A stretch of 64,000 nt of DNA from Roridomyces roridus. Lineage: Eukaryota > Basidiomycota > Agaricomycetes > Agaricales > Mycenaceae. Shown one piece after another: positions 10,757 to 19,667 of the stretch. Numbering within the stretch: position 1 is the stretch's first letter; each line of letters opens with the position of its first letter. The DNA lies in assembly GCA_029378245.1 (NCBI GenBank), contig JARKIF010000024.1, forward strand, positions 1-64,000, written 5' to 3'. The position numbers were made by a program, and so were the translations under genes. The notes under the pieces were generated by a model that searched no databases, was not told the DNA's origin, and was given only the letters and a program-made list of their open reading frames with translations.

Positions 10757-12957
10757 ATGGCGACATCCTCTGAACCCATTTTCCACGGTGTCCTATACCA
10801 CCTTATCCTCCATGGTGGCTCGACAACCTCTACCGCTCTTGCCTTGCGCCGCCTGCTGGACGAGCATGGAGGAACAGAGGTGGATAGTCCACGCAAGGCG
10901 ACTCGTGTCATCATGGAGGCGAGCCAGTATGAAAAGCCCGAGACCGTCGCAGCTCTTAAGCACTGGCGTATGTCTGGTGTCGTGGTGACGGTAAGCCTCG
11001 CGTGGTGTCTTGCTCTCGTCTAACAGGTCTTATAGCCAGAGTGGGTGTATAGCTCAATTGAAGCAGGCGTCAAACGACCGTGAGTGTATCCGGTGCAGGA
11101 GACGCGCTGTCTGCTGACCGAATGCCCTAGATCTCAATATTATTCCGCCGATCCTAAGCTATTCTTCTCTTCTGTGGTCGTCAGCCCAGTAAGTTCTTAA
11201 TCAAGTCGATTCCACTATACGACGATCTCTGACGGATTCAGGGTGATCTTTCATCGCCGCCCGTCTTGCAACGTACTGTCACAATACTCGGCGGACAGTG
11301 GCTCGGCGCTCCGACAGCGCAGACTACCCATTGCATCTCGACCTCTGCCTCCCATCATACGGACACAGATTCTGTCACTATGTCTCCCCAATCTTTCCTC
11401 GAGTTCGTTGCCCGCAAAGAGCGTCTGCCGCAACCGTCGCACTGTGTTGTCGGCGGAAGAAAGGTCTCCAGGGCGCATTTCTTTTGCTTCGCCCTTCTTG
11501 CTCAAAAGGTTGGGTCGGACGTTCAAACCAAGGCGCCCGTGGTGTCTGTCAGCGAATCTCGACCTCTCCCATACCTCCCCTACGAAGTCGTTGCCGAAAT
11601 CTTCCTCGTATTCAAGCGGGAATCTCTCGCTACTCCCGGCCCCTCCTTCGTGCGCTCACTCTTAAAACTCACGCACGTATGTGGTCGCTGGCGTCTCATC
11701 GCCCACTACACCGCAGAGCTCTGGACGGACTTGCATCTCGATTTCCACTCCAAAAGACCGTATCGGCGCCTTGAGAACATCGTTACCCAGTGGGTTGAGC
11801 GTAGCTCTCCGCGGGCGCTGTCGGTTTACGTCCGGAGCATCTACTCCCGTGCTCATAATCCCGTCATCGACTTTATCGTTGCAAATTCATCTCGCATTCG
11901 CGCTCTGCGTCTCGAACTTCCCGAGGGTCATTTTTTGCCCCTGCTCAGACAGCCGTCTGGGACGTTTCCTTCGTTGGAGAAGTTGACCCTCGTCGTTATT
12001 CCGAGCTCGGCTACCGATTACGACCCGTATGAGGGTGTATCACGCGCCGAGTATTTTGACCCGGAATTTGTCCACGCGCACGACGACGATGCCGGACCCC
12101 AGATTATGTGGAAAGACGTCCGTACACCAGTCAGCGTGTTTCACAACACCCCCCTCATGCGCAGCTTTTTTATCAAATCCGCCGGCATGTTCATTTTCAA
12201 TCCATCCCTCCTGCGCCTCATTTCGTGGAACACCCTCACGGACGTCGATTTTGGGCACGTCGCACTTGGTATCCTCGACGCGGCATCGTTGCTCCCCACG
12301 TTCACCAGCGCGAGGCGGCTCGTCCTTCGGATGGACAGCAGACAAGGCTCGTTCATGCCTCTGATCGGGCGAACTACTCTGCCTATCGAGGAATTCCATT
12401 GGTGTGGGTACGGTGTTATAGACGACGCGTCGGTGATCGCTCCGCTCGTTCTTCCTCGGCTCAAATACCTCGACATACGCGACGTTGTCGAGGACACCCT
12501 CCTATCTCTGCACTCACGCTCCGCCTTCAAGCTGGAGACCCTGAAACTCACGTTCTGCTACCTCACTTTTGCAGGCTTCTCTGCCCTCCTCCGCGACATG
12601 AGCTCCTTGACCGTGCTGGAGCTCTCTAAATCCATCACCATCACGGACGATTTACTCGAGTTCCTCGTCCTCGTCCACGACCCCGCTACTATCCGCGGCG
12701 TGCTCCCGCGCTTGGAACGGCTCCAGCTGATCACCGGCCACGCGCACTTTTCCGAGCATCTCATGATGCGGATGATTACATCCCGGTGGATACATACCCC
12801 GCTTGTCAAGGTGCGGCTGAGCAAGTCGAATAGGGTTGTTGACACCCCGGTGGGGCAGGCCGAGCATCGGGCGGTGTTGGATTGGGTTGTGGGGCTTGTT
12901 GAGGCGGGACTTGAGTTTGAGTATTCTCTCACTGAGATTTGTCCGATATTTGGGTGA
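10757..12957 (+). CDS. BRCT-like/F-box-like/LRR-like fusion protein, 683 aa, copy 1
   Basis: Exons 10757-10990, 11036-11079, 11131-11188 and 11242-12957 splice in frame to 683 aa. Residues about 1-110 form a BRCT-like unit: FHGVLYHLILHG, an acidic segment with DEHGG, RVIMEAS, and the conserved Trp helix VVVTPEWVYSSIEAGVKRP. A second BRCT-like unit follows (LFFSSVVVS, TVTILGGQWL, TTHCIS, SPQSFLEFVARKERLP), resembling the paired BRCTs of Brc1/Rtt107/Ect2-type proteins. Next comes an F-box-like start (LPYLPYEVVAEIFLV) and VCGRWRLIAHYTAELW, then about 350 residues of LRR-like strands. Inference: the BRCT part recognises a (phospho)protein and the F-box part links it to SCF. A close paralogue lies inverted at 19668-21895, with the same exon boundaries. 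The frame is intact. Confidence 0.8.
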
Positions 12958-13157
12958 TATCGTCTTGCTAACTTGCATGCAGATTTTCTTGGAATTTTCT
13001 TGAAAGAAAATGAGCCCTATTTATTCAAACCCAATCTTGTACATGTATCTTAAATTTCTGCTCCAGCACATACATAGTTCAGTGTCAACACTCGTCCACA
13101 GCTCATTTAGTAGAACCCAGCACGAGAACCCAATTCGACTTCGAAGCCGCCTCGTAC

Positions 13158-14129
13158 TCAAACCGATATCCTCACTTCAACCTCCTCCTTGCCTCCATAC
13201 AGCGTCTCCACATCCGCAACCCAATTGAACAAGCAACTCCCACAAAGACTCGTCACGCCGAACGGGTTGAGCTCCAAGAGTTGCACCTCATTCGTGTCGG
13301 GGTGGATATAGACGTCGAAAACAAAGCCCTCGCTCTCCAACTTGTCCTTCAACCCAATCTCCACGGCATGCGTCTTGATCTCGCCGTGGATGCGCTCGAT
13401 GCCTTCAAGCAGATGTGCGAGCTGCGTTTCGAGTTCCTCGCGTGGAAGGTCTGCGAGAATACTCCGCCGATGCCAGCTATATTGACTCACAGCCGCCACT
13501 CGTCCCTCCCCTGGATTCAACTCGTTCCGAGGCGCACAGAACACGCGATACTCCCTCCGTGTATCCATACTCGTGTCCCAAGGAACAAAATGGACCCGCG
13601 GAGGGAAGGGCGAAGACTGAGCAAGTGCATCGGTGAGACCATTTGACGCACGGTGCGAGGTGGCTAGCTGATGCACGACCTGCGAGGCAGAGGTGAGTGC
13701 ACCACTGAAGAACGGCGAGTCTTTGGGTGATGCAGAGTCAAGGCGTGCAAAGTAGCCTTCCGCGGGCGCGGAGAAGAGGTGGTCGAAGGGGGAAGGCTCT
13801 AGGAGGTCTTCCTTGTGCGATTCGGAGAGACGACAGTTGAGCATCGCCACGGGCGCGGCCTCTAATAGCGTCCGTGCGTATATCGGGGTCAGGACGACGG
13901 TGTGGACGGCAGAGGTGGGAATTTCGCGCAATCGGGTGATGAGTGGCATCCATGGCCCGTAGAGTGTCGGGTTGGGGTCGGGCTTTGCCGTGGGGATACC
14001 AAGGGAGACGAGGGTTGGTGGGATGTCAGACCCGTCGGATATCCATGTTTCATTGAAAAGGTGGTGTTTGAGTTCGATGCTTTCGTCGACCGTGGTACTC
14101 GAGATTATCGTGAGTTGCATTGGAAGCAT
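13158..14129 (-). CDS. D123/CDC123-like protein (eIF2 assembly factor family)
   Basis: Single exon, 323 aa. The second half matches the D123 fold, an ATP-grasp relative that helps assemble the eIF2 complex: DTRREYRVFC, VAAVSQYSWHRRS, a helical segment, FVFDVYIHPDTNEVQ and LLELNPFG followed by a short C-terminal segment. The usual Asp of the D-x-N-P motif is Glu here (ELNPFG), so this is a diverged fungal version rather than the housekeeping gene. The N-terminal part (PTAKPDPNPTLYGPWMPLI) is specific to this lineage. Two ATGs (14129 and 14120) are possible; the inner one (MQLTIISS) is conserved in the copy at 36.7 kb. Upstream lie tRNA-derived repeats shared with that copy. Confidence 0.75.
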   Translation of the reverse strand: MLPMQLTIISSTTVDESIELKHHLFNETWISDGSDIPPTLVSLGIPTAKPDPNPTLYGPWMPLITRLREIPTSAVHTVVLTPIYARTLLEAAPVAMLNCRLSESHKEDLLEPSPFDHLFSAPAEGYFARLDSASPKDSPFFSGALTSASQVVHQLATSHRASNGLTDALAQSSPFPPRVHFVPWDTSMDTRREYRVFCAPRNELNPGEGRVAAVSQYSWHRRSILADLPREELETQLAHLLEGIERIHGEIKTHAVEIGLKDKLESEGFVFDVYIHPDTNEVQLLELNPFGVTSLCGSCLFNWVADVETLYGGKEEVEVRISV

Positions 14130-14239
14130 ATGTGGGGAGAGAAGAGTTGGTTTAAGGTGCCCCTAAGTACTTGGATCATGAGTCAGGGGTTTGCGGAATC
14201 TCGGGTCCGAAACCCGGCTCCGGATCACTCGGCGCGATC

Positions 14240-14470
14240 AACTTTGATTTTTCTCGTATGTTGTTGAATCTCGCTCAGCTCCACTTGTACTGCAAATTTC
14301 AACCCGCCGGACGTTGTGCGCGGCACACGCTGTTATTCACCCTGCGTAAGGAAAGTACCGGGTTGGTCGCCCGGCATCCGTGATGCGATTTCTTGACTGA
14401 AGTATATTTTTCTTGACTTTGCTGAATTGTCCATCAGGTTACCCAGGTCTCTACTGCTCGTCAGTCACGG
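14240..14470 (-). repeat. Dispersed repeat A, copy 1 (tRNA-like B-box)
   Basis: About 230 bp that reappears in opposite orientation at about 36310-36570 and 44270-44540. Shared landmarks, in reverse complement here, are ATGCCGGGCGTCGA (a tRNA T-arm/B-box-like palindrome), TATCACCGTGCGCCG, GAAATTTGCAGTAT and AGCGAAATTCAACAAC. It is probably a decayed tRNA-derived SINE or a composite of them. Confidence 0.65.
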
Positions 14471-14479
14471 GGCATGACC

Positions 14480-14890
14480 TGTATCAGTCAAGGGAAAGCC
14501 CGGTTTCGACTCCCGGCATCCGCCATGTCTCGACTGTCTTCTTTTTTTGAGTTCTGAATGGGCCGTCCGTCGTTCACCTGGTCGATAATGGTACTGCCCT
14601 TGCACCACTGGATGCCGTCCATGGGGCACGCCCTTCGTTGGTCTAGCCCTGCGCATCACTGCACAAGTTCTGAGCAAGGCAAGTTCGGGTTCGACTCCCA
14701 GTGGCGGCGTGATGCGAGGGCTCTTGATCACTTTTATTCCCGCGCTCAAGAATAATTGTCCATCCCCTCACCCCGGTCAATCCCACATTCAACCAACAGG
14801 ACGTGGTGCACGGCGCACGCCCTCGCCAATTTTGCGTGTCTTTCTGACGTTAGGTAAAGGGAAGCCCGGGTTCGACTCCCGGCGTCCTCA
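14480..14890 (+). repeat. tRNA T-arm-like repeat units
   Basis: Three units end in B-box-like palindromes: CCCGGTTTCGACTCCCGGC (about 14500), GGGTTCGACTCCCAGTGGC (about 14690) and CCCGGGTTCGACTCCCGGC (about 14865). They lack a foldable acceptor stem or anticodon arm, so they are tRNA-derived repeats and not tRNA genes. Related inverted units are at about 36250-36330 and 43215-43300. Confidence 0.55.
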
Positions 14891-16145
14891 TGCATCTGTT
14901 GAGTGCAATTTTTTTCTGCTCGCAAGAAAACAGATGCACCGATGGAGAAAATTATTGTCTCTGTCTTGGTGAGCTGGCCCTATTACAGTTCGGATCCCGC
15001 GTTGACGGGACCGCCGATCTGTCTGGCTGCGTGAGCTACTAAGGCGTGCATTGGCTAGGCGCTGAGGGCTCGCAGCATCCGAATGTCAAGTCGCAGGTCT
15101 GGTCGGCTGATCTGAGCTCCCAGGTTCGATTCCTGCTACTCAAGCTAGACAACAAGAAATTGAATGCTATTTTTCACAACTTTTTCATCGAAACACAAGA
15201 AACTGGCCAGCACCATGATTCGGAAATCTCTGTGTCTCTCAGTCTAAAAACCAGTGGTGCATGCGTCCTCACCACAAGCTGGTTGAAATCAGAAATAAGT
15301 ACCAAATAACGGTGTGCGTCTTGGCAAATTGCCGTAATTCCATCATCTCGTCTACGTTGCCATCATCTCACGCCAATCGTGCCGTGAAGTTGTTTTTACA
15401 CCAGCGCTATTACTCCTCCATCTTTGCGGCAATGAACCTTTCCGTCCTCAGGTATTCCCCCATCTATCAACGGCGGGCGTAACAGTGGGCGGTGTCTTCT
15501 TGTTTGAATTGTGCTAAAATCACCTTCGTATGCGCTGAGTTTGCGCTTCCATCTGTCTTTTGGGCGCTAACATTGACGTGACGACGTTGCAACGACGCCA
15601 GTGTTTTCCAAGTTCAACCCTGGCGAGATGATTATCGGCGCCCGTGGTTTTCAACGCAAGGTGCGTTTCTCATTCATTGGCGATCACCAAGCTGGCGTAC
15701 TGTAGCATTACGAGCATATGCTCACGGGGTGTCACCCGTCACTCGACATGTTCATTGCACAACATGTTCACGGATCAAGCACCACTCGGCACTCGGATCA
15801 AAATACCATACTGGGAAATCCGGCAGATCGGCAATCACTCACATCAGCAGGCATTGCGGCCGGAGCGCAGCTTTTGGGAGCCAAATCTCAACTGTCACCG
15901 TCACCGAGGTAAAATAAGTTCAGTTCACGGGCGTCCGTCACCCGCCACCTGAACATGTGGTCGTAATGCCACAGTACCTGATCAGCGCTAGCTTGTGTCA
16001 TTTGAAAAATCACTTCAGGAGGATTGACTGACTTGGTTTCTTGGACACATGTCAGTGTCAACACCCCTGTCTTACTTACGCCGCGCCATATAAGACAAAA
16101 GATGGATGGATTCCTCTTCCTCAACGATCCTTCCCCACACCGACG
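14890..16145 (+). repeat. Segmental duplication: upstream region of secreted-protein gene, copy 1
   Basis: This 1.25-kb block is present inverted at 39010-39888 plus 42794-43125, where a Harbinger transposon interrupts it, and in a more diverged form at about 27840-28540. It contains a tRNA-derived unit at about 15040-15170 (GAGCTCCCAGGTTCGATTCC) and the unoccupied transposon target TCA at 15239-15241. No gene of its own is supported; the longest open frames are not family-like. Confidence 0.75.
16089..16094 (+). promoter_or_regulatory. TATA box of secreted-protein gene copy 1
   Basis: TATAAG inside GCCATATAAG, 52 bp before the ATG. The same box is kept at the same place upstream of the other two copies of the gene. 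Confidence 0.6.
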
Positions 16146-16882
16146 ATGCTTCACCTCCTTGTCTCTTTGTTAGGTACATTCCCTATCTTCATCTTCTTTC
16201 GCGACACTAACGCATCTCCCCGCACCCAGCCCTCGAAGGCGCACATGCCGCCGTGACCCTTGTCCAACCCGCACCCACCTCCCTCCCAAGCTTCTCCGGC
16301 GTCAGCTCGAGCATCTCCGCCACTGCGTCGTTCGCCGTGAGCGTCGGTGGCGTTGCCAGTGCTGACGGTGCGACCACGTACGTCCTCGAGGAGATATTGG
16401 GTCTCGACGGGTCGACGACTACTATCGGACGTGCGTTCTCCCTCCTCCTCTCCCTCCCTCCTTAACCGCTATCTCCTCCAATACAATACAATAAGTACTC
16501 AACATTTCAAACAGGCACATTCGCACAAGGCGCAACCGTCTGGCGGGAAGACGACATCCACGAGACATGCTCCCTGAACGGTAACGGCAAAGCAGTCTGC
16601 TCTCTCGGTGTCGCCGGCTTCGAGACTGGGTTCACCGGCACGGCAATCCCTATCATCACCGTCGGCTCGGACGGCCAAGTCCAAGGCGGTGGCCCGGGGG
16701 CAGCGAATCCTAGTGCGACGGCTTCGAGGAGCGGTGATGGAGGGAGCGGGAGCAGTGGTGGGGGGAGCAGCGGTGGAAGTGCGGGTGGTGGGGCGATTGG
16801 GTTGGATTCGCGCGCTTCGTTGGGGTGGGGTGTTGTGGTCAGTATTGGGGCGGCCGTTGCTGCGATGCGGGTGTTGTTCTAA
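16146..16882 (+). CDS. Small secreted, probably GPI-anchored protein, copy 1
   Basis: Three exons. Exon 1 is only MLHLLVSLL; after an intron ending CACCCAG the protein continues ALEGAHAAVTLVQPAPTSLP, so the signal peptide (about 15 residues, cleavage near GAHA) is split by the intron. The mature part is Ser/Thr/Gly rich with VSVGGVASADGATTYVLEE, an intron after STTTIG, then FAQGATVWRED, HETCSLNGNGKAVCSLGVAGFETGF (two Cys, possibly one disulfide) and VGSDGQVQGGGPG. It ends in a low-complexity Gly/Ser linker and a hydrophobic tail (LGWGVVVSIGAAVAAMRVLF) that fits a GPI-anchor signal. A cell-wall or plasma-membrane outer-face location is inferred. I do not recognise a named family. Near-identical copy at 38271-39009; diverged copy at 26952-27782. 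Confidence 0.75.
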
Positions 16883-17520
16883 ATTCGAGGCTCAGAAGTA
16901 CCAAAATATCTTGAGAATGAAACATACCCTGCGAAGTGCGAGTCTGCGACGGGTTCGACCACCGCGGTGTCTTTGGAAGGATGGCATTGGCATTCACTTT
17001 TGCTTCCCCGAAACTTTGAGTCGCAAGGCATGTGCGCTGAGCGCTGAGCTCTCATTGGGAGCACCGTGTATCTTGACAACGGTCCAGGGTTCGATTCCCT
17101 CACAGTCACCTGACTTCTTTTTACTTCGTCTTGGGTGCGAAAGCATTCCAAATCGCCACTGATGTGAAAGTCTTGTGTGTCAGGTCTTGAGAGGTTCAAT
17201 CTCCGCAATTTGTACTGAGCGTTGAGCCCTCATACCGACAAAGGGCACACTGATCATGACAAGCTTCTCAAAATTCACTTCGATTCCCTCACAGTTGCTG
17301 GGGGTAGTCATGGTTTCTCTTTTTTTCTCCGATCTGCTTCAGCTCTTGAGTACCACGGGTCTGGGAGTCGCCTTGTTACAGTCGCTTCTACTCAGCTTGA
17401 TTCGGATTTTCACCCACGTCGGTTCCGAGAAATTTGCCCGCGGTTTGATTCGAGACGGAAAAATACTAGTTACATACATTAGATCGGCGGGTAAAGGTCA
17501 ATTCGACTCGTTCGACCAAG
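16883..17520 (+). repeat. tRNA-derived repeats downstream of copy 1
   Basis: Contains GCGACGGGTTCGACC (about 16945) and GGTCCAGGGTTCGATTCCC (about 17084), with a partial unit (TTCGATTCCCTCACAGT) near 17280. The same two units, in the same order relative to the gene, lie downstream of the copies at 27 kb and 38 kb, so they were duplicated together with the gene. No protein gene is supported. Confidence 0.6.
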
Positions 17521-17531
17521 CTGACTCTTCA

Positions 17532-18446
17532 CTAATACTCCATCTCTCCCAGGCGCTTGATCGCCGCGACCAAAAGACTTGACCGGTCAACTTCCTTCAA
17601 ACGCTCAAAGAGCGGCGAGTGGTCGACGAAATCGCGAATTTGCTGGAGCGGCTGCCGACTCATGCTGATGAGCTTCTCTTCAGTGTACCCCTCGAGGAGG
17701 AGCGCGCCGGCCCAAGCGGGCTCGAGAGGAACGCCACGAACGAAGGCGCAGAGAAAGCTCCAGTTGGGATCGGCCTGGGGGCTGGCCTGGGAGTTGGACT
17801 GGGGGTGAGCGCTGGAGACTTGTTTAGCGCGTTCGCGAGCGCCCGACGAGGTAACGCTAGTGCTGGTCGTTGCGGATGCACGAATGCGCTTCGAGGCCGT
17901 GACGGCAGCTTTCCTGGTCTAGCATCTCGGATTCAGCGTGTTCATTTTCAAATGAATGCATCGAAACTCACGGAACGCGTTCTCCCACTCTCAGCGACAG
18001 CAGTCTCAGCGGGGTGAGTCTTATTCTGCATACTACGCGTAAGCAGCGAAACCGTGCAAAGAAAGAGCAAGCCCACGCACCTTGAGCTCCCGCGCAATCT
18101 GTCTCCAATTTGCGGGGAGCAACGCCGCATCCTGACTCAAATCGTCGCCGAACCCGTTGTTTACCGTCTTGGAAATTGTCGAACGTGCAACCTTGAAATG
18201 TGCAGCCAGCGTGGGATTCCTCAAGCCCTCCTTGGAAAGAGCACGACAGAGTGCCGTTGCCTCCTCGTTGAGAGACCGGCTGTGGGTCAGGGTGAGTCCG
18301 TATTACCAGGCAGCTGATATCGGGGCGTACCGCTCCGACCTGGGCTTCGTTTTGATAACACTCGTAGTACGCGCCTGTTGAGGCGAAGGCGCAGGTGGCT
18401 CCAGTCGGGTGGGCTGTGTATTGGCGGGATGCGCAAAGGTGGACAT
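17532..18446 (-). CDS. HTH protein with C-terminal helical (SAM-like) domain, 244 aa
   Basis: Four exons (18331-18446, 18081-18279, 17972-18004, 17532-17918) join in frame to 244 aa with a TAG stop. The leader is Pro/Thr rich. Residues about 40-95 form a helix-turn-helix: LNEEATALCRALSKEGL, TLAAHFKVARSTISKTV, then a short Asn/Asp-rich segment and LPANWRQIAREL. This looks like a small DNA-binding domain of the type derived from transposases. A basic, Ser/Thr-rich linker (TRKAAVTASKRIRAS) may be a nuclear signal. The C-terminus (FVRGVPLEPAWAGALLLEG, PLQQIRDFVDHSPLFERLKEV, LLVAAIKRLGEME) is all helical and resembles a SAM-like interaction domain. Function unknown; a nuclear protein that binds DNA and oligomerises is inferred. 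Confidence 0.65.
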
Positions 18447-19667
18447 GGTGGTTGGAGTCAAGAACTTGGAAAGTGGACGTTTGTTTGTTTTTTTCGCTGC
18501 ACTAGTCAGAGTAGTGGATAAAGCGGCACGAGGCAGTGAACTTCGGCTTCGATCAAGAGAAGCTAAATAGAAAAAATTTAAGCTTTTTGATTGTCAAATT
18601 CGAGCCAGAGACACACCCAAGAGCCGACCGTTTCTCGTCCGTGGTTGCAACGAGGAGCGTCGGAGTTTCAACGCATTCTCGATCTCGCCATTCACCAACG
18701 AACCCTACCAAAACCACCGCAATCCAGAGAGGTGTGTGATATCAATCGCAGTGTATTTTTCGCCTGGGACCCAATCGGTTGGTTACGATGGCGATGTTCT
18801 GGAACGAGACCAAAATATGGACTTCGAAAAGCGGAGCCAGGCACCAGCTGCGCATCACATGCCCCCCTGGGTGGCAGTCTCATTGTCCGGAAATTGGGAT
18901 CGTCTGACGGTGCGAGACTGCGACGCGTTCGATTGTTTGTGTACCTGTCGGGTTTCACTCTTTCTCGTCGTAAAGCGCTCTGTCACGTTATACTCAGGTA
19001 GCCTCTGTGTTGGGATTCACCCCGTCGGAACCACGAAGCCAAGGAGAACGAGGTCGAGGGAACATATTGGTTAACAGAGTTCTGCCAGTGACAGCGGGAA
19101 GCCGGTTTCTTACATACGCGTCGAGTCAACGCGTCGGACGCGTCAATGAAGCGCGTCGGACGCGCCGTGGTCATTTTTCGAGTAGTACCAGCTCGCGTAG
19201 TTGAATGCAGCCTGTAATCCGAGCAACTGCACCTCCAATACGAGGCCAAACTGCTGGGCGCTCGCTGAGTTCTCGTGGGAGGACATGATACATCCACCAA
19301 CGGTGTAGGGTTCAATTCCCTCACAGTTCATGTTGCTGAAGCCAACCTGAAGCCTTCTTTTATTTTCCTGCAAGTTCGATCTGGCTCGATGCGGTCTACG
19401 GGTGTGAAGATCTGGATTCTACGAAACCATTAATGCAAATTCAGTACATCCATAGGGTGCGCCGATAGTTATCAACGGTCCAGGGTTCCATTCCCTCACA
19501 GTGATGATGGAGGCAACGAAGCAACGGAGTTTTTATTCCTTGGGTTCAGCGTCGATACATTCAATAACGTTCTTCGAGGATCAATTCTATCACGCACGTT
19601 GGGACATCAACACCGCACACAAGCACCAAGAAATTTACATTCGACGGCAAACAAGAAGACAGCCTAC
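18447..19667. other. Intergenic region with tRNA-derived repeat units
   Basis: No gene supported. Units of the GGTCCAGGGTTCGATTCCC family recur at about 19305 (TAGGGTTCAATTCCCTCACAGTT) and about 19480 (GGTCCAGGGTTCCATTCCC). Three ACGCGT hexamers lie at 19116-19121, 19129-19134 and 19138-19143. Confidence 0.45.
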
